Source of the DNA: Ophioderma brevispina
Taxonomy: Eukaryota; Echinodermata; Ophiuroidea; Amphilepidida; Ophiodermatidae
DNA: 64,000 nt
Assembly: GCA_023653785.1 (NCBI GenBank)
Contig: JAMKCH010019794.1
Coordinates: 1-64,000, forward strand
Reading direction: 5' to 3'
Shown: one piece after another, positions 24,801 through 36,694 of the stretch
Layout: each line of letters opens with the position of its first letter
Numbering within the stretch: the first letter of the stretch is position 1
Program-made: the position numbers and the translations under genes
The notes under the pieces: model-generated
Seen by the model: the letters and a program-made list of their open reading frames with translations, nothing else
What the model was told of the DNA's origin: nothing
Database searches by the model: none

Positions 24801-26557
24801 ACATACTATAATTTAAGGTGCAACGAGAGATTTCACATATCAGGGGTCCCTAAAAAATCGAAAGTACTGATTTTGCTTGATGTAACTGAAAGCTTTCCAT
24901 CAAAAATATCCCCATCTTAAAAGCTTAAGCTGGAACAGGGTCTTTGGTACGAAATTGTGAAATTCTAGAGTTCGTATAGGAGGCAAATACGAAATTCAGC
25001 CTTTTTTTATATTGAAATATAAGCAAATCAAGATCGCCTTTTTTCTCTTTTTTATGACATTTCTGTCGCCAAATACAAGGTAGAAATGTATTGAATGTCT
25101 AATCTATATGAAATGACTATTATGACAAAATATTTGGGTGTGTCAAAATCTCTCGTTGCACCTTTAAAGTTGCAGACCTCCTCGTTTTTGAGATATGCAA
25201 CTCGAGTGTGTTGGACGTGACCAAATGTGTTGGACGTGACTAGTGTGAATGGAAAATTTCATGTTGATGAAGCCAAGTCATTTTTACAGTTGGTTGTCAA
25301 AACTTTTAGTACAATTTACTAGTAGAGTGAAATCACTCTCGGACAGAAAGTAATACAAACATAGAACTTACAACAGGGCTTATATCATATCATAACTGAT
25401 TAATTCAAGGACCAGTCATATAATTTTGTGTGGGCATTATCATGAGGGATTGTCTTTGTAAATGATACAATAAAATATGCCACAGATATCCACCACAGGA
25501 GTGTCAGTGTAATTGAATAAAATGGTATTCAATGTGAACGAAAAATGTCACGTCCAACACTCAATTTTGATTGTTCCATATAAGTTTTTTGAGCACTCTG
25601 CTACACCTTATTTTCACATGGTAATAAAGTGTCACTAGTTGCCTAAAAGAACTCAAAAGTAAAAATTGACAGGCTCTACATAGCTAATATGGCAGCTGAA
25701 AACAAAAGGGCATGTATTTTGGTTGACGCCATATCAGTCAAATTTTGTGTGGGCCGTCTCCTGAAATACAAGCACAAATAAGTTGGTTTAGGTATGGGAG
25801 GTAGGTCTAGTAGAGATCTAAGTAAAAACACAAAAAGTGACTCTGTATCACCTTCCTGTAAAAATCCTATAGGTTTTAAGTGAAAATTCAAAAAAGTTGG
25901 CAATTACTGTGAAACGGGCCACACTTATTTTAAATCTATAGGGTTCAACAATTAACACCTGTGCAATGAGGCATAACAACAAAAACAAAAAAGTGACATT
26001 CAGTCTTATTTTAAAATAACATAAATAGAATGATTATGATTGTCAGAACCACCATGAATTGTGTTTCCCATGTTTCAGATTAATTATTTACACTTATCAA
26101 ATAAAGGAACAGAATAAAAACCAAAAGTTATTTATTCATAATAAGAGTAAACCAAGATGGAGCAAGAGATGGATTTGTGACAGATGGATACATATTAGAA
26201 ATCATCTGGAGGCCCCTTTCCAATAAATAAAAGAGAACACTAAAATATTTACAAATCCCATCCTTGACACATAATGAATACAACTCTAGGTAATAGCCAT
26301 TATAGCTCCATTTATATGAATATAATAGACACAGATGTTGGGAAGATTTGAAATAGAAACAAATGGTGATCATAGGATTCCTACTTGAAGCAACCCTCCG
26401 TGTGAGCAGCACAGTCTTGTTTTATTGCACCATATTACAGGCCACTGCATCATCAGTTTGCAGAACATAATTGTAACAAAAATAATTTAGTACACTCCAT
26501 ACAATTTGCCAGATCTCAAAATTAATTATTTTGATTCCTGCTCAATTATGAGCCAGA
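21892..26557. repeat. 4.7-kb duplicated block C, second copy
   Basis: Collinear with 14,770-19,213 as described there, slightly longer because of insertions. It ends at GAGCCAGATTTAAT and then continues in unrelated sequence, whereas the first copy continues into repeat B. The family A right arm (22,130-22,830; GGTGAGATGAAATTTGCAT, CATGGGTTATTGCC, GGGCACCCTG, TGTGTTCGAAGG) lies inside its 5' part. Confidence 0.85.
25227..25560. mobile_element. Nested MITE, GTGTTGGACGTGAC ends (second copy)
   Basis: GTGTTGGACGTGAC at 25,227-25,240 and its complement at 25,547-25,560, equivalent to 17,895-18,235. Confidence 0.7.
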
Positions 26558-26569
26558 TTTAATATTCTA

Positions 26570-28070
26570 TACAATACTACATGTAGAGGGGAAATGAGCA
26601 AACTATTTTTCCCAAGGTAATGGCTACAGGCCTATCACACCCAAACCCGGGCAGGGGTGGTAGGCCCGTAGCCGTACAAGGAAAAAACAGTGTGCCCCAT
26701 TTCCCAATATAAGCCATGTCGTATTTGTTTTATACACCGCACTGTGACTCTGGGGACGAGGGTGTAGGGAAAACGTCTCTAAATTATTCCCAAGGAAAAG
26801 CACTTGTAATCAGAATCAGCCAATGACATAGCATGTATGTTCATGAATTATTCATGAGGTGTAATTTAAAACTTGCAATCGTTATAGAACCAAACAATGT
26901 TTGCTGTTCCAGGCTCTCAGCATATAGCTACCACAGCAAAATGATACTGAACACACAGGCGTATCCACCATACTGGTTTTTTTTTGCTTTTCAAGGGGAC
27001 CGGGGGAGGGGGTCAAAAGGACCTTAATAGCTGAAAATGGCTGATTTGCATGTTTGGCTTGGTTGAATTCACATGGGCAATGCCATGAAAATGACGATCT
27101 GGGAATAGATGGAAGTCTTCAGAATTGTTTCATCGTCATTCTCATTGTCCTTCCAACGCAGCCCACGTCAAAAACCACATCTTCTACGATTGTTGAGCAG
27201 ACTGTACTCTTTTGGCCTGTATAGAAATCACACAACACAAACAAAATCATTATACAAATGTGTTTCACTGAGCAGGAGCATATAGCCAGCAGGTGTTGCC
27301 AAGAGCACAAAGTCCTTTAGGGGACAAACAATGTTCCATCACAGCAAAAATATCCTGTTGCCGGGCAAGAGTCCAAAAAAGGGATGATTTTTTCCCGTCA
27401 AATCGTTTCGGAGGGATGCAATCTTCCCCGTCTCCCCATATGGCATTGCCACGGCGCTGAAGCAGAGGGTATTTTGAACACAACTCCAATAAGATGCAAA
27501 ATTGCATTTGGTGATATTATTTTAATAGATTTGTAGAACAGATCCTAAGCTAAATCCTCACATTTATTCATCCCAATTTGAGCACCCTAATGGAGATATT
27601 GTCAATGAACACAAGGAATAAAATCCCCACTCGGGCCACTTTCCTGAAGGTTCAAAGAAACTAAGGTAGAAGGTGTGCGCATCTTTTGGGATTAACCTGT
27701 TTGCAAACAAAAGAATTGTAGAGATCAGATTATCGTGCACTGAACTGAATAATAATATTTTTCAAACAGTGAAAGCTGCAGAAATTATGCTGTGGGGGAA
27801 TTGAGGGGACTCACTATCAGCAGGACAATATAATCATGAATCCTGTAACTTTCAGGGAATCTAAGGGGACAGCCACAAGTTCATGAGCTGTTCCAGCTCA
27901 TGAAAGCTGGAACATTCTAACAAAAGGATAACTTCCAGTTGAGATGAACTTTAAGATGTGGAAAAAATCTGGTTGTGATTTTTGAGGACAGTTGTATACT
28001 CTAATTATATCGGTTATATCTTGTCATCTGATGGTTAAATGAAAGTCACTGGAATGGTTATAGGTTCACT
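26570..28070. other. No firmly supported gene
   Basis: A minus-strand ORF (27,265-27,507) ends GLCALGNTCWLYAPAQ. This looks like the catalytic Cys box of ubiquitin-specific proteases (GLxxLGNTCxxNxxxQ), but the Asn after the box is Tyr and the rest of the 80 residues shows no USP pattern. A possible 52-base intron follows (acceptor TTCTATACAG at about 27,228 on the minus strand). I do not call a gene here. Confidence 0.25.
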
Positions 28071-28095
28071 ATTTTCGGTGATTTTTGGTTTATTT

Positions 28096-28213
28096 AGTAC
28101 CTTTACGACGGGTATAGTAACTTCTGCCCGGTTTATAGTAATTTTGGGACGGTTGTATTATAGTATATTTGGGACCGGTTAGAGTAACTCTTTGTACCGG
28201 TATTAGTAATTTT
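28096..28213. repeat. ~27-bp degenerate tandem repeat
   Basis: Five imperfect units of the type CCGGTTATAGTAATTTTGGGA. Confidence 0.6.
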
Positions 28214-28307
28214 CTTCACTAGCGTAGTCTCGTTACGCAGCAGAAAGGAATCTATATATCTATGAGGTTATATAAAACAAATATTAAAACGCCCTTATTC
28301 GGGCCAA

Positions 28308-28398
28308 GTCAATCTATTGACCTCTCGGTGATCCGAGAACTCAGCCTCCGCTTCGGGAAAATGTACGGCATCGAGATACCTGGGTCAATAGATTTGAC
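28308..28398. repeat. Inverted repeat / hairpin
   Basis: GTCAATCTATTGACC (28,308-28,322) faces GGGTCAATAGATTTGAC (28,382-28,398), with an inner CTCGG-TGAT-CCGAG hairpin next to the left arm. The ORF across it is palindrome-driven. Confidence 0.55.
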
Positions 28399-28399
28399 T

Positions 28400-29120
28400 A
28401 TATGTTCCTCATGGACAGTCAATATTTGTAATATACATGTCAGTTTTAGATACACAGGCCAACTCGTATTAAGCAATGGGTTAAAATATGCCACGCGAAT
28501 GTCGCGATCAAATAAAATGCGATAATAAATGTAACTACAACACCGTCACCCATCGCAACCCCGAAACACCCACCCCTCCTAAACCACTCCGCAACACAAC
28601 CCACCCCTCCCTATGATTAGTATGTATGTAGTGAAGGAATTTTGCCTATCCGACGTATCGTCAGTGATACAGCAATTATGCATAATTTAAGTAGTCATTG
28701 CTACATAAGCGCATATATATACATAATTTCAAAAAACTTAAAAAAAAAAATGTGCCCCATTATAGGCTTTCATGCAGCAAGGACTTTTGAGTATATGATG
28801 ACCATTTCACAAATATAGCAATTACGCTGTTTTGATATTAATTAGTAATTGCATATCAATTTGTCCAAAATACGCCCCAAAATCTAATCAGGTTGGAACT
28901 CTTTGGCCCGCTTCCTTCCACCAAGTTAATCATATACGCCCGTATGGACTCAGAAACTTTTACACAGGCCTTGCAGGGAAAATGGTCGTAAATTAGCACA
29001 TTAGATTACTTCATTAAGCATATTTTGCCAGAATTATAAGTTACTAAAAATATAAAAATGTTTTTTAATTTTTTAAAATCCCAACATCGAAAACAAATCC
29101 CTTGCTAGTATAAGTATGGT
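28400..29120. other. No supported gene
   Basis: A C-rich stretch near 28,545-28,612 (ACCCACCCCTCC repeated) and otherwise AT-rich sequence. Confidence 0.4.
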
Positions 29121-29126
29121 TAAGAC

Positions 29127-29563
29127 CCGGGGGGCACTTGTATCAAAGGTGGATTTGATGCGTGAAACAAGAAACGCGTTGTTAAAAAAGGGTGTCTTTT
29201 CCAACAGGTGATGTACGCGCGTTAAAAACGGTAGGGTGTCAAAAACAGTTAAAAATGGAAAAAAGGGTTAGTATTATGTTTTTCTTTTAACCTGAAATTG
29301 GCATGTTATATCTCATTGGTAGGGATCAAAATCATCAAAAATATTGTATCGGAACTTGGGAAGGAAGTAAAGCAAAACAATAAAGGGTATATACGAGTCA
29401 ATGCAATGCTTACTTGTTGAGGGTAGCATAAACAGATACAAACTTGTTGAGGGTATGTTTTAGGTGGTTTGTAGTCGGTTAAATATATGTTTAGGGTGCA
29501 GTGGAAAGTCCTGTTCCACGCATCATATCCACACCTTTGGAATACAAGGCCCCCCCCCCCTGG
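29127..29563. mobile_element. 437-bp TIR element, CCCGGGGGGCACTTGTAT ends
   Basis: The left end CCCGGGGGGCACTTGTATC then AAAGGTGGATTTGATGCGTG is mirrored on the right (revcomp: GGGGGCCTTGTATTCCAAAG, GTGTGGATATGATGCGTGG). Inside are GTTAAAAAAGGGTGTCTTTT and GTTAAAAACGGTAGGGTGTC. These are words I associate with a widespread repeat of fish and marine invertebrates (GGGGCACTT...GCGTAAAAAGGGTGTCTTTT). Confidence 0.65.
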
Positions 29564-29569
29564 AGAAGA

Positions 29570-30900
29570 GAGTTATAAATACAGTGGTCAGTGGGAGCCA
29601 CAAGAGTAGGACATATAGTATACTATACCCATAGAAGGAATACACTAGACAATATCCCCTTTCTGGCTAAACCAGGGGATAAAAAATGAAGTGACATTCA
29701 GATATACCACGGCCTGAAGTTATGGGCTACGTACGGGTCGAATCGGCTTATTTGAAGTTGGGGCTATTTTATTAATAAAATAATAACACTAATAATACTA
29801 TTTAGTTAATGAAATACAAAAGACAACTAAACAGTAACTCGTGAAAGAAAAATGGGCTCCCAGCACAAACACTTCATCAGCGAATTCTCTCCATTGAACA
29901 ACATAAAACATGCAAATAGAGTGGGCATTAATAAATAAAACTGAGATACAATAGAAGACAGTCAATGCTGGGAATCCGGGGGGGTGGATCGTAGGGAAAC
30001 GGGGATACGGGGATTGGCGGCCGAAAAGGGTTGCATTTTTAGCGATGGGGCATATGAGGGTAACTTTTTCTCACAAGATTGGCATTATAAGCTTGCATTT
30101 CTTTGCAAGTGTATTTTCCAGTGGTCAAATCAGGATGGAGAAGGCATGCAAACCTTGAGTGTGAAAATAGTGCTTTAGAATGGTCAAAATACTAGGCTTC
30201 TGGGGCTTCACCCCAAAAACCCACCAAGAAGGTATAAGGATGGGTAGTAAATCTGTACTTTTTGGTTAGTTTTGGGGTGGTTGGGGTGGTGGTGGTGGGT
30301 AAGGTAGGTTAAAACACCGACCACAAATCCCTACCCAAAACCCAACGTGAGAACCCTCCGGGGCTGGAATGACCTGTAGAAAAATACTGCTGGTACGTTA
30401 GTGGAGGGGCCTATGTGTCTCTAGAGGAGTGATTTAGGGAAGTTCAGTTAATGTTGGCAACCATGATAAATGTATTCTACTGGGTCTGACTATTCAGAAA
30501 GAAAAACGTGCTGTGCCATTTTTTCCGGTGATCTTTAGTGACCCTGACCGGGTTCAAAAGGTCACATGGTCATAAATTCGTCCAAAAGTATATCGACATT
30601 GGATAAAAATGTGGCAAATTTCAAAGGAAGCTTGTATATGAGATTTATGTGGTACGCGGCTTTCGTTTTCTTGTTTTATGCAAATAATCTAATTAGGGAC
30701 AATAATATGCATACACTTGCCTTATTCAGACCCCAGTCGGGTTGGTTCCTGTCCAAAGACAGAGTTTAGGCCCAGTTTGCACAATGTATATGAACCCGAT
30801 CCACAACACCATTATGACCTTGCCTATAATGGCCCATGGCTAAGGAAACCTGTTTCATGAAACTGTACAAGAGGAAAATGGTGATGTAGTCATCCCTCGT
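29570..30900. other. No supported gene
   Basis: Short ORFs only. GGTGG-rich sequence near 30,275-30,305. Confidence 0.4.
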
Positions 30901-30929
30901 CGTTACCAAGCCTTTTTTTTTTGTAACAA

Positions 30930-31250
30930 GGTTGTATCGGGGGGGTACAACCCCCTCGAGAATTCGTTATAAAAGAAACCGATGTTATGATTTTGATACC
31001 AGAGGATAGGTTGGTCCACTCTTTCCATTGATACCAAATTAAGTACCAAAATACCTAGTATGGCGTCACAATGACGCCATAAAGTCATTATACCGACAAA
31101 ATTGGCATTTTCCATAGAAAATAGGGGAAAACTCCAAGTTTGCGCTAAAAAATCGTAGGAACATCGAATTTTCATTGCGGTTTTCAGCTCTAATGATGGG
31201 AATTGACTAGTTGACATAAACATTAGAGTTTTAGAGCATTACTGTGCATA
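30930..31250. mobile_element. Inverted-repeat family D member
   Basis: Contains GGTCCACTCTTTCCATTG then ATACCAAATTAAGTACCAAA and a perfect palindrome TATGGCGTCA-CAA-TGACGCCATA (31,059-31,081). The same phrases (CTCTTTCC, GATACCAAATGAGTACAA, TGACGTCATAATG) occur at 63,305-63,380. Ends not resolved. The minus-strand ORF here is repeat-derived. Confidence 0.5.
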
Positions 31251-31639
31251 ATATTTTCAAAAAATGTAACCATAAAATATCTGTAAGTGGCAACCCCCCT
31301 ACCCTAGACTTTGAAGGCATCCCTAACCCCGGTTGAAGTGCTACCTGCACAGGTTTTTTTCACTAAATGACCAGAAAGGATGAGAGAACGATTACCCAAT
31401 AAGATTTTACGAAAAGCTTTGCATGTTTAGCGCACCGGAGTAAAGTTCACTGGGGGGAGTTGGTAACCACCCCACCCCCTTGGGAAGAGAGGATTAAACC
31501 AAATCTATGGAATTAATTGTTGTTATAACCGTGTGAAATAACCACGGATTTAGCACTACAGGGACAAAAGTTAGTGTTACAGTTATCTTTTCAGTCTCAG
31601 CCACATGCGTGATTTTTTTTATTATTACCTCCATCAAGG

Positions 31640-32060
31640 GCTGGGTGGGGGGTGGTCACTGTTCTTTGATAGGGGGATATCATGTGCGACCAAAGACACA
31701 TACGTTAAAAAAGGGTATATTTTCAAGATTGTGCATGATAACATGCGTAAAAAGGGTTAGTAAAACCATGAAATCTTGAAAAAAGATTACTTTCAACTGG
31801 AACCAGATTTGAAACTACATTAGGGTACGATTGGAAATTTCGGAGTTTTTGTATCGTATTCGGCATCAATGTGTGTAAATGATCTATTCCGGATAGGCCT
31901 ACAAAGACACGAATTTCTAATTGACGAGGGGTCAAATTTGCCAATACTTATTAATTATAAGGGGTAGGATATTACATACCATACTTGTTAGGGGTGCCCC
32001 TTAGACCAATCAAATTACTTGTACTGGTTTACGGGGTACTTTTTTAAACTCGCTGGTTGT
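31640..32060. mobile_element. Second member of the GGGGCACTT/AAAAAGGGTGT repeat family
   Basis: ATATCATGTGCGACCAAAGA, ACGTTAAAAAAGGGTATATT and GCGTAAAAAGGGTTAGTAAA follow the same order as the family at 29,127. The right end near 31,990-32,000 (GGGGTGCCCC) is poorly preserved. Confidence 0.5.
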
Positions 32061-32248
32061 GGGGTGCGGGACTTGGAAACATGTGGACTTTTTGGTTGAA
32101 AGGCAGACTCACCCCCCTAAAAATGGCCCTTTTTGAACATCTCCTCACTAAAAGGGATTTCTTGTCAAACTTCTATACACTTTGGACCATGTTTATGGAC
32201 AAAATCAACAAAAAGGTGGACCTTTTACCCATTTGTGTGGGATTTGTG

Positions 32249-32281
32249 GTGTGTGTGTGTGGGGGGGGGGGGTTGCGTGTG
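32249..32281. repeat. GT microsatellite with G-run
   Basis: (GT)n followed by about 11 G, then TTGCGTGTGTG. Confidence 0.8.
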
Positions 32282-32407
32282 TGACCTGCTGCTGATCTCA
32301 GGATATTCCCCATCTCCATCATGCCAGTGCCAAGTTCATGAACAAAACTCATACTAAGCTTAGGCATGAGTTTTTTTGTTCTGTAACCCAATTAGATCAT
32401 TACTTAG

Positions 32408-33735
32408 GAGGTTGGGCTTTTAAAACCAGAAAGCGGTTAAAACCAGGTTAAAACGGGCAAAGTGGTTTTAAAACCGGTCAAAACCTGGTGCAAAACTAAT
32501 TTCATAATCACAGTCGAATAAATTATTGTCTTGACGAGGGTTAGAAAAACATATTGACTTATTGATGAGTCTGGATGAGATAAATATCATTTTAAAGAAA
32601 TTCAATAGCTATTGAAGAAAAAAAAGCAAATATTGTTAATCATGAAACTGCAAAAAATTAATGTAAATGATAATGGACCAATGTGTGGTCATGGACTGGG
32701 TTGGAAATGGAGTTAAATTGGATGTGTGTGGGGTCCAGAAAGGTGCTGAGGTAAGGATGAGATGAGGTAAAATATGTTTTGACCAATGGCATGCATTTGT
32801 ACGTTTTGACCAGGTTTTGACCATGAGGTTTTGACCATGCATACATTTATAGTAGGTTTGACACCTAAATTGACATTGTATGCATGTGTACTAGTATTCG
32901 ACCCACGCAGAAGTTGTAGGGTATGTTTGACATGGTTGACAATGCATGCATTTGTACTGTTGACCAGCCATGTCTTTGCACTGTTTGACTGGTTTTGACC
33001 ATCCATGCATATTGAACTGTTGACCTAGTTGTGACCTTGTGGATTCATTGACCATGTTTGCATTCTATTTGTTAATCATGTTTTTGTTGTTGTTGGTTTT
33101 GGGACAAGCATAACACCTATTTCGTTTTTTGACATGGTGTTGACTATACATGCACGTAGGACTAATAAAAGGATGCTCAGGACCCCGACAATAAGCCTGT
33201 TTTGGACCCAATGGTGTATGCATATATTTTTGAACTGTTTTAGGTCATGCGGGTAAAATCTAAAAAGTACCATATCAACTATCATTATTTAAAATTTTCT
33301 TGAAATTAAACTACCAAAATGGAAATCAATGACCATTTTGTTCTCAGTAGGCTTAAATTATGTACAAATAGATTTTGACCAGTGTCTACTTTACTTTGAA
33401 CCACTTATGGGCAGTTACCTTCAGAATTCGACCCTTAAACTTACACCATGCCTAGAGTACAAAGATAGAGAAAGAAAGAGGGGGGCGCAAACAGACAAAG
33501 GGTTCCCCCGCCCTACTGATTGTTTTTGTAATGTAATTAAAGTTTTGGACAGAGAGAAAGAAGAAAGAAAGTAAATCGAAACCTTTTGTGCATATTTATG
33601 TACAAATGAATTATGTACAAAGGTTCCTTGACCAGTTTTAACCACTTTGGCGGTCAAAACTCCCGGTTAAAATCAGGTGGTCAACCGGTTTTAACCGCCC
33701 GGTTTAAAACGCCCCGTTTTAACCGATCAACCCTG
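32408..33735. mobile_element. 1.33-kb non-autonomous hAT element
   Basis: Flanked by an exact 8-bp direct repeat TTACTTAG (32,400-32,407 and 33,736-33,743). Ends are GAGGTTGGGC and, inverted, CAGGGTTGAT, matching the CAGGGTTG start of many hAT elements. The subterminal ~90 bp on both sides is packed with GGTTAAAACC / AAAACCGG words in opposite orientation, likely transposase-binding repeats. The interior holds a minisatellite and no transposase, so it must have been mobilised in trans. Confidence 0.88.
32776..33070. repeat. Minisatellite inside the hAT element
   Basis: Degenerate units of about 40-65 bp containing GTTTTGACCATGCATGCATT and TTGTACTGTTTGACC. About six units are recognisable; weaker traces continue to about 33,250. 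Confidence 0.65.
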
Positions 33736-33744
33736 TTACTTAGG

Positions 33745-35555
33745 GGCTATTGGCCTGATTAATTGCACAACTCTATACGCTACGGACCAGTGAAATAACT
33801 GATCAATGTTCAATGAAAACAGGTTACGTCAAAGAAAGAAGCGGCCAAATTGAGATAACAGTGTTGTTTAGAAGTAGGAAACACATTAAAGATTGTGAAC
33901 GTATTGGTTGAACAAGAATATGGCATCTATCAATCTATGGAGTAAGTGACAGCAGCCCGGGTACAGCAGTAACAATGTTTTCCATGTCGGCACATTTTTT
34001 ATGGAAAAAATCACAATTTTGTTGGAACATTTTTACGGAATGTGTAACACAATTCATTTACTTAACCATGGGGCCTTAATAAGCAGTACATGTATATGGG
34101 GGATGACTTTAACTTGATCTTGCTTTAACCTATAGATTATTCAGGGGTCTATTGGTTGAAAAGGATACAGATCATACAATGGAAGAGAATCTATATTTGT
34201 CTTGCACTTTCTTACAAACTGTGTAAACATTGAATTTGGTTTACTAACAAATGGTCATTAATACAGCTGTGATGCATTGGGTAGGGTATATGCAGGGGGG
34301 ATCTATAACAACTGACCATACGGGACCTTGCCACAGACATCAGTCTCACTTTTAGCATTTGTACATCAAGCGACTCCATTTATGCCAATTTTGGTATATG
34401 ACAATGGGTCGGTTTGTCATATTTTCTCAATCGAAACCCAATTTTTCTAAAAAATGTTGGGAAAAATTGTCAAATTTTCTCAATCTGAAGTAAAATTTTG
34501 GCCAAACATTGCATATCTGGTATAGATATGGTCCCTTTTTGGCAAAAAAAAAAAATGGTGTAGCTATGGGTACTGCTTACGGGGGAACTCCCACCCAAAC
34601 AAACATGAGGGACTCCCCCCGGGTATAGGGTAACTAACTTGATCTTGCTTTAGACGAGACGATCCAGGGTCTCTGAATGGGATCGAATAATGAAAACATC
34701 ATACATGGGACTGGACACTAAGATAATAGTATAGTATACATACTTTGGCTCTGAAGTTGCGAATCGTTTTTATTCACGGTACAACGACGATTCATTCCTG
34801 GATTGGTATGACTACATTGATCATTTTCTCTTGCCATTTTACAAAACAACTTGCTTTAATTTACTACCTGGGTATTCAGGCTATAGCAAGAACAAGAAAT
34901 AATGGGGATTGTCAAGGGTTCATCTAATTTATGCCAGAGTCGAGTGTCTACGATTGACTAAATGTTGCATGTTGCTTTGGGTGACAGTCCTGCTGGTTGC
35001 ATAAAGGCAATTTTATGCATATATTGTCTCAATTAGGTTAGTTGCATATTACAAAACGAAAGGTCAAATAACAAATAAATATCATATACACTATTCCTTG
35101 TGAAAATTTGCCACATTTGGTACCAAGGCGATATATATTTGGACGATGTATGACCATTTTGACCTTTGACCTTGTGTAAAAGTGACTAAAGGACAACAGA
35201 AAAAATGGCAATATAGCATTTTCTGAATAGTCGACCAGTAGATATGTTTATAGTGGTTGCCAAACAATAACATGAATTCACCAAAATTTTACATAGGCCC
35301 CCCCCGCCACTAATCAGGCATGCACAGAGAGTATGCACGTAGTTGTACGACTTGAGCTGTGCACGCGGAGGATCATAATAACTTAAACGAGAAGTAAAAA
35401 AACACACCGTATTTACATCAAACCAAATAAAGAACGGAATTGTTTTTTTAAATAAATCGTGTGTTTTTTAGACTATTCCCCTAATGTACATATTTGCACA
35501 TCAAATCGTTCGTCATCTTTTAAGGGCTGGATTCTTATAGACCAAGTCAAGTTTA
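33745..35555. other. No supported gene
   Basis: Short ORFs only. A TTTTCTCAATC...AAATTTTGG phrase is repeated around 34,425-34,500. Nothing recognisable. Confidence 0.4.
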
Positions 35556-35559
35556 CAAA

Positions 35560-36128
35560 CGTTGTATATCCCTAACACCCCTTAAACCTTCAAAATCCCA
35601 ACATGACAAAAAAAAATCACGGAGCAGACCCCTGCGGGGTTAGTGGGAAGGAAATAATGGCTCCTAGATCTGACAACGAAAAGACCGCTACCTACTTTAG
35701 CGTAAGTATGTAAGATTTTCTCTAGGAACCGTTAGAGGTATACGAAATAATGTCAGTAATCTTCGAGGGATTGTCTGATACTACCTAAAAAGGAGCAACT
35801 CAAATATTCAAAAGTTAATGTAATGTGTTATTCAAGAAATTACCGGCAAGTGGTCAAAATACTAACATCACTGTAATTTGCTTCTCTTTATTAGTTAGAC
35901 GTTTCATATAGAAGTCCCACGGATGCAAATGAGTTATTGCCATTGATTCCGTCAAGCGCTACTGCACAGCATCATACAGCCATGACGGAATCAATTGTAA
36001 TACCTCATACCTTGGAACTTCTATATGAAACGTCTACCTATCTTTATGTTGTATCATGGTGTCAGTAGCATTATGTGTTAATGGTGATATCACTATAACG
36101 CCAAAATCTCACTAAAACTGATAGAGAC
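35560..36128 (+). repeat. Left arm of a ~10-kb inverted-repeat structure
   Basis: Starts at GTTGTATATCCCTAACA, then AAAAATCACGGAGCAGACCC, ATACGAAATAATGTCA, ATTACCGGCAAGTG, ATCTTTATGTTGTAT and GATATCACTATAACGCC. The reverse complement of 45,263-45,695 shows the same words in the same order. The arm is longer on this side because a 137-bp MITE has inserted. Confidence 0.82.
35898..36034. mobile_element. 137-bp palindromic MITE with TA target site
   Basis: GACGTTTCATATAGAAGT at the left mirrors ACTTCTATATGAAACGTC at the right. The pairing continues inward through ATTGATTCCGTCA/TGACGGAATCAAT. TA flanks both sides (35,896-35,897 and 36,035-36,036). The opposite arm at 45,263-45,695 lacks this segment and serves as an empty-site control. 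TA duplication and size fit a Tc1/mariner-type MITE. Confidence 0.85.
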
Positions 36129-36225
36129 CAGGGGTTCGTTCGCGAAAGCAGTCGTAAGACTGACGTTACCCTAGTTACTACGTAAGTTACTACTAAGATT
36201 TTTTTCGCGTTCGTGAAACCTGGAC
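36128..36225. repeat. Weak inverted repeat, GTTCG-CGAAA ends
   Basis: GGGGTTCGTTCGCGAAAGC and, inverted, GGTTTCACGAACGCGAAAA bracket GTTACTACGTAAGTTACTAC. A possible short element with modest symmetry. Confidence 0.35.
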
Positions 36226-36237
36226 GTAGGCTACGTT

Positions 36238-36307
36238 GTGCCGAAATACCCGGTGCCGAATTTACCTACTTTCGGCAGTGCCGAAGTACCCGGGCATTCG
36301 GCAGAGG
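36238..36307. repeat. GTGCCGAAxTACCCGG repeat
   Basis: Three to four copies of GTGCCGAA followed by TACCCGG or TACCTAC, some inverted. Confidence 0.5.
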
Positions 36308-36631
36308 AGAAGAGAAGTGGAAAATAACGTGCTGTTGATGTGTAGAGCACGCGTTTACCCATTTTTCGTGATTTTATGGACAATTCTACAATGAAACACA
36401 TTAAAAATCAGACTTTGGGCATTTAGGAACAAGCATGTATGTAATAGAGGCAAATAGTAACGCCAAAATCACCCACACAGACCCCCTGAAGAAGAATTCC
36501 CGCGTTCGTTTAGCAAGGTAGCCGAATTCGGAAACAATGTATACGTTATATGCATTGATATATGGCTCCCATTGTAAAGGTCCGGGGTAAAGATCCCCTG
36601 ATTAGGAGGGCTATTTGGCCGGTTGCAACAC

Positions 36632-36694
36632 GGGTTAGGTTTAGGGTTGGGGTTATTGGACCTATAGGACATAGGGTTAAGATTAGGGTTAGGA
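36632..36694. repeat. Degenerate TTAGGG-like interstitial tract
   Basis: GGGTTAGGTTTAGGGTTGGGG and AGGGTTAAGATTAGGGTTAGG: imperfect telomere-type hexamers on the plus strand, too degenerate and too short to mean a chromosome end. Confidence 0.6.

Noticed and set aside
36632..36694. Possible telomere
   Set aside because: Only a few degenerate TTAGGG-like hexamers, embedded in ordinary sequence on both sides.
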